Source: a virus. From it: a stretch of DNA of 27,479 bases. Numbering within the stretch: position 1 is the stretch's first letter; each line of letters opens with the position of its first letter. Location of the stretch: IMG/VR virus record IMGVR_UViG_3300019758_000023, positions 1 through 27,479 of that record; one strand, 5' to 3'. Shown here piece by piece: positions 6,181 through 12,567 of the stretch. The notes below the pieces were generated by a model, which saw only the letters and a list, made by a program, of their open reading frames with translations, ran no database searches and was not told the DNA's origin. Both the position numbers and the translations under genes were made by a program.

Positions 6181-6458
6181 TGGACGTTTTCCCTAAGTGG
6201 TCAGTAGTAAATCTCGACAACGGCTATCAAGTGCTCGTAGAGCTGCGTGAACCGGATGAAGACGAAGACGACCTAGAGACAGCGACCGCAATTGTAAGCT
6301 ATAAGACGGCGTTCCCGGAGGCGTTGATGGAAGACAAGTCCTACGTAAAAGATAAAGCTCCAGAAGAGATTGACTTCGCGGCTATTACGACTACTGAGAT
6401 TTGCCAGAAACGATGGGATGAGATGGACAAATCCTACAACGCCTTCTACTCTTTATGA
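6180..6458 (+). CDS. Hypothetical small acidic protein
   Basis: A 92-residue protein starting at the ATG 6180-6182, which overlaps the preceding stop (TGATG). GGAGG lies about ten bases upstream, inside the end of the previous gene. It has strand-like segments (WSVVNLDNGYQVLVELREP) and a very acidic stretch (PDEDEDDLETA), net strongly negative. No family is recognised. Co-translation with the 63-residue protein suggests a joint function. Confidence 0.65.
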   Translation: MDVFPKWSVVNLDNGYQVLVELREPDEDEDDLETATAIVSYKTAFPEALMEDKSYVKDKAPEEIDFAAITTTEICQKRWDEMDKSYNAFYSL

Positions 6459-6464
6459 TTCACA

Positions 6465-6538
6465 GCGCCATTAGCTCAGCCGGATAGAGCGGTCGTCTCC
6501 TAAGCGACAGGCCGTAGGTTCAAGTCCTGCATGGCGCA
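6465..6538 (+). tRNA. tRNA-Arg (CCT)
   Basis: Acceptor GCGCCAT pairs with ATGGCGC. D-stem GCTC/GAGC. Anticodon stem GTCGT/GCGAC holds loop CTCCTAA, anticodon CCT, reading AGG. T-arm GTAGG/CCTGC. The discriminator A is followed by TCA, so CCA is not encoded and would need the host nucleotidyltransferase. AGG is common in the structural genes here. Confidence 0.93.
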
Positions 6539-6542
6539 TCAC

Positions 6543-6616
6543 AGGTCGGTAGCTCAAAGGTAGAGCAGAGGTTCCAAACTCTCGTGTCGAGGGTTCGATT
6601 CCCTCCCGGTCTGCCA
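6543..6616 (+). tRNA. tRNA-Trp-like (CCA anticodon) with a shortened anticodon arm
   Basis: Acceptor AGGTCGG pairs with CCGGTCT (two wobbles), D-stem GCTC/GAGC, T-arm GAGGG-TTCGATT-CCCTC, and CCA is encoded. Variable loop GTGTC and discriminator G fit bacterial tRNA-Trp. The anticodon arm GAGGTTCCAAACTCTC is 16 bases, one fewer than standard. It gives a 4-bp stem with an 8-base loop; position 31 appears deleted. It may be a degenerate or unusual decoder. Confidence 0.75.
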
Positions 6617-6617
6617 A

Positions 6618-6691
6618 GCGGGTATAGTTCAAAGGTAGAACATCAGCCTTCCAAGCTGAGAATGCGAGTTCGATTCTCGTTGCCCGCTCCA
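6618..6691 (+). tRNA. tRNA-Gly (TCC)
   Basis: Acceptor GCGGGTA pairs with TGCCCGC. D-stem GTTC/GAAC. Anticodon stem TCAGC/GCTGA holds loop CTTCCAA, anticodon TCC, reading GGA. T-arm GCGAG/CTCGT. CCA is encoded. It is separated by one base from the previous tRNA, so both come from one precursor. Confidence 0.94.
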
Positions 6692-6716
6692 ACCACACTA
6701 CTCAGGGTGGTCAACT

Positions 6717-6770
6717 ATGATGCTAATCCTTATCGCGCTTCTGATTCTTTTCCACTTAGTATTCGGCTAA
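6717..6770 (+). CDS. Possible 17-residue hydrophobic micropeptide
   Basis: ATG ATG opens a frame encoding MMLILIALLILFHLVFG and a TAA stop. GGGTGG lies nine bases upstream. The peptide is almost wholly hydrophobic and could span a membrane. It lies in the 138-base gap between the tRNA cluster and the next virion-type gene. Short hydrophobic frames arise by chance, so this is only a candidate. Confidence 0.25.
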   Translation: MMLILIALLILFHLVFG

Positions 6771-6829
6771 CTTGACTTCGAGCTGTGATAAACTCTACAC
6801 AATGTTACACGCACAGTAGAGGGCGTCCT

Positions 6830-7165
6830 ATGTTCAGAGAAAGAGAAGTGTCAGGTCCAGTCAACTCGGCTATCGAAGTTGATGACCCTTACTTTAGTCG
6901 CCTCCCTAAAGGTTATATCACTGTCGCCTACTTTCAGGATCAGGCCTGCACCGTCCCTGCCACCCCCTCGACAGGCGACGTAACCCTGCACGTCTGGATG
7001 CGTGGAGGACAAGAGCCTTTGGAGCTTGAAGACTCGCCACTGCCCTCTACTGATGTAGCGTCATTTGGATCGTGGGCTGGGCCAGCTATAAAGTTCAAAG
7101 CTACAGCCAATGCGGTAGCTGGAGCTGCCTACTACAAGATGACAATTACAGCGAATAGAGGCTAA
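6830..7165 (+). CDS. Hypothetical protein, probable small virion component
   Basis: A 111-residue protein. ATG at 6830 follows AGAGGG; an in-frame GTG at 6785 lacks a ribosome site. The sequence is beta-rich (YITVAYFQDQACTVPA, VTLHVWMRGG, YYKMTITANRG), with Pro/Thr/Ser-rich turns and no membrane segment, which fits a small Ig-like or beta-sandwich structural domain. It ends 3 bases before the next gene, a larger fibre-type protein, so the two are likely made and used together. No family is firmly recognised. Confidence 0.7.
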   Translation: MFREREVSGPVNSAIEVDDPYFSRLPKGYITVAYFQDQACTVPATPSTGDVTLHVWMRGGQEPLELEDSPLPSTDVASFGSWAGPAIKFKATANAVAGAAYYKMTITANRG

Positions 7166-7168
7166 GAC

Positions 7169-8533
7169 ATGAGAGCACCAAGAGCCGTACCAAGTCGAGG
7201 TATAGAGATACGCGATGAGCACATCTTCTCCGACACCGCTGCCAGAGACGCCTACTTCTCCGCTAACCCTGGCGAGCTTAGAGCTAGCCTCTACGTCTCT
7301 GCTGGCAGCCAGCTCTTTAAGCGGGTTGCCGGGCAGTGGGCAGACTTGACCCCGGTTATTCAAGGTCAACCGGGGAGCGAGACCGACTTCTCAGAGATAC
7401 CTACTGATCACTTAGTCGCTATTGGTCTGGACAACAGACCATACGATTCAGGGCTGGTAAAACAAGGCAGAAACTTAAAGACCGAAGGGAGCATACAGGC
7501 AGGCCCATCCAGCCTGCTGATTGGTCCGAAGTTCCGGATGAGTTCAGGTGTGAACGCCGTAGCGTTCACACTGGGTACAGGTCAGGACGCGGTGGGTATC
7601 AACACCACCTATGACTCGCAGGGGTCGACTTACCCTTTCTACTACAAACTGGCCCCTATGGAGAATTTGACGGTCAATAACAAGACTGACCAAATGGTCA
7701 CGTCTCCATTTGAGCTGCAGTACTCCACTTTCGGCGATAACCTCACCTACGACTTCATGTTTATACCTGCCGAAGCTGGAGAGATGCGGGTAAGGTACTG
7801 GCTAGGCACAGCCATCACTGACGAAGACCTAATCTTTGATGAGATCAGGGAGGTTACTCAGGCAGAGGTGGACGCTGGAGTCCCGGTACAATTTGGCGTA
7901 GGCAACAAGTACATTCTGCCACAAGGACAAAACTTGTACGTCCAGTTCTCAGGTGTTGACCTGGTTGGAGGCTATCCTGACTCAGGCCCATTTGCAGGAC
8001 AGCTTCTCCCTTACTTTGTCAGCCAGATTCACCCTTACCGCAAGATAACCTTCACCTCGTTCGGATGGTACGACTACAGCAACTCCCTGCCAGCGCAGAG
8101 CATCAGCAAGAATACCTGGACGACACTGCTAAATGACGGTGACGGCCCCTACACTAACAAGGGGTACCCTCCACACGCAGTAGGAGAAATGCTGGACCCA
8201 CTAACAGGCAGGATTCTGTTCGACGATCTTGACCCGGGAGACGAGGTCTATATCCGACATACTCTGTCGGTCAAGCCGAATGCCAATGGCGTGACTTACT
8301 TCGTAAGACACCTTCTTGGCGACGGAGCTGGCCAGTATAGCTTGCCAATAGGCAGGCCTACTAAATTAGAGCAGGGCGGTGGAACGTCCACAGGTGACTT
8401 CGTAGTAGATACTCGTATTTACATAGGCGACAATAATACTCTTATCGGAGGGGCTGTCCCTCAGATACAGTTAAGCGGAACCGCCGAGGTAGCCTACAAA
8501 GGCGCCTACATTTCAGTAACCAGGAGAGGGTAA
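7169..8533 (+). CDS. Fibre-type virion structural protein (putative)
   Basis: A 454-residue beta-rich protein. The N-terminus (HIFSDTAARDAYFSANPGEL, then LYVSAGSQLFKRVAGQWADL, residues about 18-60) has the pattern F..TAARDAYF.ANP.EL..G..W found at the start of many phage fibre or appendage proteins. It is followed by a short collagen-like QGQPGSE. The rest is Gly/Asn/Tyr-rich beta sequence ending in AEVAYKGAYISVTRRG, like a compact C-terminal beta domain. Adsorption or capsid decoration are both possible. It sits far from the tail tip genes, between a small beta protein and a peptidase whose ATG overlaps its stop (TAATG). Function is inference. Confidence 0.6.
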   Translation: MRAPRAVPSRGIEIRDEHIFSDTAARDAYFSANPGELRASLYVSAGSQLFKRVAGQWADLTPVIQGQPGSETDFSEIPTDHLVAIGLDNRPYDSGLVKQGRNLKTEGSIQAGPSSLLIGPKFRMSSGVNAVAFTLGTGQDAVGINTTYDSQGSTYPFYYKLAPMENLTVNNKTDQMVTSPFELQYSTFGDNLTYDFMFIPAEAGEMRVRYWLGTAITDEDLIFDEIREVTQAEVDAGVPVQFGVGNKYILPQGQNLYVQFSGVDLVGGYPDSGPFAGQLLPYFVSQIHPYRKITFTSFGWYDYSNSLPAQSISKNTWTTLLNDGDGPYTNKGYPPHAVGEMLDPLTGRILFDDLDPGDEVYIRHTLSVKPNANGVTYFVRHLLGDGAGQYSLPIGRPTKLEQGGGTSTGDFVVDTRIYIGDNNTLIGGAVPQIQLSGTAEVAYKGAYISVTRRG

Positions 8534-9009
8534 TGATTGCATCAAAATTAGACTGGTCTCAAATAGAAAACTTCAAAAAGTCAGAGTTCCCTGCAGGCGT
8601 ATTACGCCAGACGTCTGGCGAGCTGATAGAACAGCTGGCGAAGTACCGGACTCACCTGGGAAAGGCCCTGCATCCGTCTCCTAACCATAAGGGGTGGGCG
8701 AGGACAACCGGATCAGAGGGTTCCGAGCACTACGCTGTAGGGCGGCGATCCACAGCCGGTGACGTCTTCCTGTCATCAAGTCAAGATGCCAGATACGCAT
8801 TTACTCTTGCCTGTCAGTACTTTAATGGCGTTGGCATCTACTATGACACTAAGCTTAATGGCCAGCCACGCATCATGCTCCATCTCGACTTACGGGACAC
8901 GCCGACGGTATGGTGCCGCCACCACGGAGAATACCTGTATCCTGCTAAAGGCGGACGAGATGCTGACGCATTCTACCACCTGCTGAACATAGGACTACCG
9001 CAACCATGA
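8533..9009 (+). CDS. M15-like metallopeptidase (D-Ala-D-Ala carboxypeptidase-type), putative
   Basis: A 158-residue protein. Putative zinc ligands follow the M15/DUF882-like layout: SEHYAVGRRSTAGDV (64-78) gives His66 and Asp77, and MLHLDLR (115-121) gives His117 with Asp119. The segment GVGIYYDT before HLDLR matches the usual strand before the last histidine. Members cut peptidoglycan cross-bridge peptides and serve phages as endolysins or virion lysins. There is no signal peptide. Its stop overlaps the start of the DHFR gene (ATGA). The role, lysis or entry, is not decided by the context. Confidence 0.6.
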   Translation: MIASKLDWSQIENFKKSEFPAGVLRQTSGELIEQLAKYRTHLGKALHPSPNHKGWARTTGSEGSEHYAVGRRSTAGDVFLSSSQDARYAFTLACQYFNGVGIYYDTKLNGQPRIMLHLDLRDTPTVWCRHHGEYLYPAKGGRDADAFYHLLNIGLPQP

Positions 9010-9695
9010 AAAACCTGTCAGACAAGTTCTTTACGATAGTTGCGGCTATGGCTAAGGATCGAACTATCGGGGATGCCGGAAAACTTCCTTGGCACATGCC
9101 GTCCGAGTTGCGTCACTTTAAATCTATCACCACAGGAAAGGTCGTAATCGCCGGTAGGAAGACCTACGAATCGCTCCCAAAAGCAGCGCTGGCAGGGAGG
9201 CAATACGTAGTGGTCAGCAGAGACCCCTACTACGTTCTACGTAGGGCAGAGGACATACTGGCCACGGATCTTGAAGAGGCCGTGTTTGCAGCAGCTTACA
9301 CCTCACCGTCAGCCGAGATTATGGTAATCGGGGGTGGCGAGATATTCCGACAGGCTGCCGAGTTCGCGGACCGCGCCATCATCTCTACGATAGATGCCGA
9401 GTTCCAGGGAGACACCGAGTTCCAGGCGGACTTGTCTGGATGGAGGTCGGACAAGGAGGAAGAGATCCGCTGCGAGACATCCGAACTAACTGCCACGATA
9501 CACTACCTAACAAGGCCTGCAGATGGGAGACTGACACCCTGCACCGGCATCTGTTCATCTTCCTCCCTTGGCGATCCGGTATGTGCAGGCTGCGGGAGAA
9601 AGTCAAAGGAGGTGGACTTATGGTATCTCCAACCAAAAGCCTATAAAAGGCTGGTAACGAGTCGATTAAAGGAGAGTCAAAGTGACAGGACTTAA
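9006..9695 (+). CDS. folA: Dihydrofolate reductase fused to a DUF1289-like Cys-rich domain
   Basis: A 229-residue protein. Residues 8-168 are DHFR: IVAAMAKDRTIGDAGKLPW, catalytic acid Glu34 in MPSELRHFK, the NADPH-binding GRKTYESL (50-57) and IGGGEIF (108-114). It reduces dihydrofolate from thymidylate synthase back to tetrahydrofolate. A linker then leads to TPCTGICSS...DPVCAGCGRK...W (177-206) with Cys179, Cys183, Cys193 and Cys196, the pattern of DUF1289, a small family common in Proteobacteria and of unknown function. Both parts are in one frame with no internal start that looks better. The fusion is unusual to me. Its ATG overlaps the preceding stop, and its end overlaps the next gene's GTG start by 14 bases. 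Confidence 0.88.
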   Translation: MKNLSDKFFTIVAAMAKDRTIGDAGKLPWHMPSELRHFKSITTGKVVIAGRKTYESLPKAALAGRQYVVVSRDPYYVLRRAEDILATDLEEAVFAAAYTSPSAEIMVIGGGEIFRQAAEFADRAIISTIDAEFQGDTEFQADLSGWRSDKEEEIRCETSELTATIHYLTRPADGRLTPCTGICSSSSLGDPVCAGCGRKSKEVDLWYLQPKAYKRLVTSRLKESQSDRT

Positions 9696-10197
9696 CCCGA
9701 TCAAAGAACCCAAGCCTGCCCCGGAGCGCAGCCTAAACCTAAATATTAAGCAGGCAGTTTCCATGGTAGCTTCTGCGATGAGGGAAGGCATGCTAGACCC
9801 TGACGATGTGTTGATGCTGGAACAGGGAGGTATTCACCGGACGCAAGTAAAGCAGAGCGTATATGAGACCTATGAGGATCTGCTGGCGACTGCGCAGGAA
9901 ACCCTAGCTGAGGTTAGATCCAACAAGGTCATGATCCGCGAGTCTCCCGCCGAGTTCAGCCGGATAGTTGGACTCGTAGTGAAGCTGATGGATTCAGTAA
10001 GAAAGTCTCAGTCAGAGGCTCGCAGGGTAGAGGAGTTGACGGCACTGGAATCTGCCCTGCATGGGTGCATATCTGACATCCAGGATGAGGTGTCGGGCAA
10101 CAAGGACCTTGAGGTCCTTGTCGATTCTGCAGTTAAGACTATGATGCGTAACTTGGAAGACAACCTCAAGAACATACAGGCCAAGTACGAGGATTAG
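9682..10197 (+). CDS. Hypothetical helical protein
   Basis: A 171-residue protein starting at GTG 9682 behind AAAGGAGAG, inside the end of the DHFR gene. It is predicted nearly all helical: MREGMLDPDDVLMLEQGG, then a coiled-coil-like segment from about 60 to 165 (YEDLLATAQETLAEVRSNK ... SAVKTMMRNLEDNLKNIQ). No signal or membrane segment and no recognised family. Small terminase subunits are often helical oligomers of this length and would be expected near the large subunit, which is less than 3 kb away on the other strand. No helix-turn-helix is obvious, so that idea is weak. Confidence 0.65.
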   Translation: MTGLNPIKEPKPAPERSLNLNIKQAVSMVASAMREGMLDPDDVLMLEQGGIHRTQVKQSVYETYEDLLATAQETLAEVRSNKVMIRESPAEFSRIVGLVVKLMDSVRKSQSEARRVEELTALESALHGCISDIQDEVSGNKDLEVLVDSAVKTMMRNLEDNLKNIQAKYED

Positions 10198-10198
10198 G

Positions 10199-10228
10199 TT
10201 GCGATAGGGTCGGTCTATAAGGTAGTAT
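10199..10228 (+). promoter_or_regulatory. Probable sigma70 promoter for the HU-like gene
   Basis: -35 TTGCGA (10199-10204), 18-base spacer, -10 TAGTAT (10223-10228), the same -10 as the strong promoter at 4698. It would start transcription near 10235, about 27 bases before the HU-like ATG. Confidence 0.5.
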
Positions 10229-10261
10229 CGGCCACATAGATACAACCTATCGGAGTGAATT

Positions 10262-10549
10262 ATGAACACTAAAGAGCTTATTAAGGTAGTGCACGAAGAA
10301 ACTGGGCTGACTTATCGCGAAAGCGAGCGAGCTGTCAGGTCTGTAATTGGTCAAGTTAAAGAGGCGGTTGCAGGTGGGGACGAGGTCAACCTGAAGGGTT
10401 TACTGAATATTAAACGTGTCCACCGTAATGCCAGAGTATATAAGTCCGGAATGACAGGCAGCACAGTGACTAAACCAGCGCACACTCGGCCAGTTATTAG
10501 TCTTTCGGGCCCGCTGGTGAAAGAAGCCACGCGCGATATTAACGGTTGA
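10262..10549 (+). CDS. HU/IHF-family DNA-bending protein
   Basis: A 95-residue protein with the HU/IHF fold signature: N-terminal helices NTKELIKVVHEETGLTYRES and VRSVIGQVKEAVAGGD, then the beta start EVNLKGLLNIKRVHRNARV and a long basic arm (YKSGMTGSTVTKPAHTRP) in place of the usual GRNP arm, ending SGPLVKEATRD. Family members are dimers that bend DNA and help replication, recombination or packaging. GGAGTGA lies seven bases before the ATG. It has its own probable promoter and ends at a strong bidirectional terminator. The arm lacks the canonical RNPQTG, so DNA binding could be specialised. Confidence 0.88.
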   Translation: MNTKELIKVVHEETGLTYRESERAVRSVIGQVKEAVAGGDEVNLKGLLNIKRVHRNARVYKSGMTGSTVTKPAHTRPVISLSGPLVKEATRDING

Positions 10550-10574
10550 CTTGCAGCTGACCTTCTGCGGCGAT

Positions 10575-10598
10575 AAAAGGCCTCCTAGGAGGCCTTTT
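10575..10598. terminator. Bidirectional rho-independent terminator
   Basis: AAAAGGCCTCC (10575-10585) is the mirror complement of GGAGGCCTTTT (10588-10598), a perfect palindrome with T-runs on both strands. It separates the converging HU-like gene and terminase gene, and serves both. Confidence 0.92.
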
Positions 10599-10599
10599 T

Positions 10600-12480
10600 C
10601 TATAACTTAATTCTAGCTCCGTCATCCCGACCGAACCTAGAGCCAGCGCCGAGAGACGGCCCTTTAGGTCGGAAGGTAGACATAGCCGGCGGCATATACA
10701 CACCTGAGCTAGCCCCTTTAGCTACGGCACCCACCACCATATAAAGTAGAGCATGTACAAAGTGGTCAGGCTCATTAGAAGCAACTTTGATCCACTGCTC
10801 TTCAGGCTGACCGTTGTTATCCTCCAAACGGGTAACAACTTTTTTCACGTTGGCCATATTCCTTCTCAGGTCAGCAATTTTCTTCTCATTCCAGCCCTTA
10901 GGCAGCCTTATCTTGCCAGACTGCCATAGGTAGAGAAGGTGGTTTAGCATTTTAGTCCGGTAGACTTTCGCCACTCGGTCGTCATTATCAACAGCCAACA
11001 GGTCGGCAGTACCAAAGCCGCCAGACACATACTGAGCCTGAAGCCCCCAAGTTGCTGCAGATACCTTCAACGCTGCGGTCTGATCCGGAAGCTGGTCAAT
11101 TACCAGCGACCGGGCATTATACTTTTTCTGGACGTAGGCCAGACGGTCGAAAAGTTCCGGTTCAGGGAAAGCCTCAGCAAACTTACCTGTTAAAGTAACG
11201 TCGTCAATCGTCTTATGTACAGGGGAGAACCTTTCCCACTCATGTACGGTCACTTCTTCCGGCATGCCAGATGAGGCAACTTTAACCCTACCGATCACAA
11301 TGTCAGATGTAGCGCCCACGTCACAGCCTACCGCACAGCCCTGTAGCCTTTCTCCATTCTCCACTGCAACTCTTTCGGTTGTGAAAATGCTCTTGTCGTC
11401 GATACCCTTAAGACTGAAGGCTTGGTCACCATCCTCATAGGCCTCCCCTAGAACAAAGTTAACCCAGTCGCCATGACTGAAACCGCCTTTCGCCTGAGAA
11501 AGGATCTTAGGGATGTCGTTGAACTCGTAAAAGTCGTAGGGCTTGGTCTCGAATCCGCGGTGATCAAGGACGCCTGGACGCTGCGCAACCCATTCACGGT
11601 CTTTGGCCAGCAGCTCCTCATGCAGCTTCTTGCCACACTTCTGGCACTTGAGGTAGGCAGATGAGATGTCAACCCCAGGAGTGCCGACATAGTGGCCTCT
11701 GAATTCAGAGAGAGGCCTATCGAAACCGGGGATGACTACATCATCAAAGAAGTTAGGCGCCTGACGAGTTCCGCAGCGACCGCACTTGACCATGTAGCGC
11801 ATGCCATTAGAACTTTGCAGCAGGCCGTCTACCCCGTAGCCTGGCAAGGTTGGAGTAGAGAATCGGTACAAAACCCCGCGCATGGTATCTTCGGTGCCTG
11901 GGATATTGAACTCGGTCGCGTGACGGATACGGGACTCATACTGGCCTGCAATCTTCATGTTCATGAAGTCGTACTCGTCGAGAATCACAGCTTCCGCAGG
12001 AGTGGAGATAGCGCCACCGGTGGAGTCCTGAGTACCACCAAGGTGGACAAAGCTAGACCCTACTTGCCGAAGAAGAGTAGTCTGAGTGGTCCCACGACCG
12101 TAGTTCAGGGCAGGACAGCTGTCGATGATAGGTTTAATCCGGACGGTACTGTTCTTCTCGGCCATCTTACCAGTAGGCATAACATACAGGATGTTTGCTC
12201 CCTTCATACAGGCAGCAAACGCGACAGCCATTCGGATAGTAGCCTCGGTAGCGCCGATCTGCGATGGTTTAATAATGCTTACCTTTGGGTGCGGCTCCAT
12301 TTGATCGCCACCCATAAACCAAGCAGCCTGAGCCTCGTGGCCCTTAAGACTGAACTTCTTGTCTTTTATGTAAGTATTTCTCGTTGCCCAAGACAAGGCA
12401 CCGGCCAGGCCTAGCCGAGAGTCGACCGCAGTACCCATGCGATCCAAGTATTGTTGGTATCTTGGCGATAATGATCTCAT
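10600..12480 (-). CDS. Terminase large subunit, lambda GpA-type
   Basis: A 626-residue packaging motor and headful or cos nuclease. The ATPase domain has a variant Walker A KPSQIGAT (71-78) and Walker B VILDEYDF (165-172, Asp168-Glu169). Two CxxC pairs (Cys233/Cys236 and Cys279/Cys282) form the zinc-finger-like insert seen in GpA-family proteins. The nuclease domain shows GCDVGATSD (Asp387), LVIDQ (Asp462) and NEPDHFVHA (Asp572) as likely metal ligands. The ATG follows AGGGG on the minus strand. It is the only structural or packaging gene on the minus strand, divergent from the portal gene and convergent with the HU-like gene. No small subunit is recognised beside it. Confidence 0.94.
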   Translation of the reverse strand: MRSLSPRYQQYLDRMGTAVDSRLGLAGALSWATRNTYIKDKKFSLKGHEAQAAWFMGGDQMEPHPKVSIIKPSQIGATEATIRMAVAFAACMKGANILYVMPTGKMAEKNSTVRIKPIIDSCPALNYGRGTTQTTLLRQVGSSFVHLGGTQDSTGGAISTPAEAVILDEYDFMNMKIAGQYESRIRHATEFNIPGTEDTMRGVLYRFSTPTLPGYGVDGLLQSSNGMRYMVKCGRCGTRQAPNFFDDVVIPGFDRPLSEFRGHYVGTPGVDISSAYLKCQKCGKKLHEELLAKDREWVAQRPGVLDHRGFETKPYDFYEFNDIPKILSQAKGGFSHGDWVNFVLGEAYEDGDQAFSLKGIDDKSIFTTERVAVENGERLQGCAVGCDVGATSDIVIGRVKVASSGMPEEVTVHEWERFSPVHKTIDDVTLTGKFAEAFPEPELFDRLAYVQKKYNARSLVIDQLPDQTAALKVSAATWGLQAQYVSGGFGTADLLAVDNDDRVAKVYRTKMLNHLLYLWQSGKIRLPKGWNEKKIADLRRNMANVKKVVTRLEDNNGQPEEQWIKVASNEPDHFVHALLYMVVGAVAKGASSGVYMPPAMSTFRPKGPSLGAGSRFGRDDGARIKL

Positions 12481-12501
12481 CTCTGCCCCTACTGCGGTAA
12501 C

Positions 12502-12531
12502 TGGTAAAATATTCTAATCTGGTGGTATCAT
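12502..12531 (+). promoter_or_regulatory. Possible promoter for the portal and head operon
   Basis: A -10-like TATCAT (12526-12531) with a weak -35-like TGGTAA (12502-12507) at spacing 18. It overlaps the leftward promoter on the other strand, so the two would compete for polymerase. The weak -35 suggests help from a phage factor or read-through. Confidence 0.35.
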
Positions 12532-12540
12532 AGCGCACAA
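12511..12540 (-). promoter_or_regulatory. Possible promoter for the terminase gene
   Basis: Minus strand: -35-like TTGTGC (12540-12535), 18-base spacer, -10 TAGAAT (12516-12511, five of six). It lies 31 bases upstream of the terminase ATG. Confidence 0.45.
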
Positions 12541-12567
12541 CCAACCATTCTACACCGGCAGACATTT

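Noticed and set aside
6471-6698. Minus-strand 75-codon frame over the tRNA cluster
   Set aside because: It is the antisense of three tRNA genes; the product (REGIEPSTREFGTSALPLSY type) is a well-known false protein from tRNA complements.
11692-12414. Plus-strand 240-codon frame opposite the terminase gene
   Set aside because: Shadow of the terminase coding strand; the minus-strand frame has all terminase motifs and this one has no recognisable domain.
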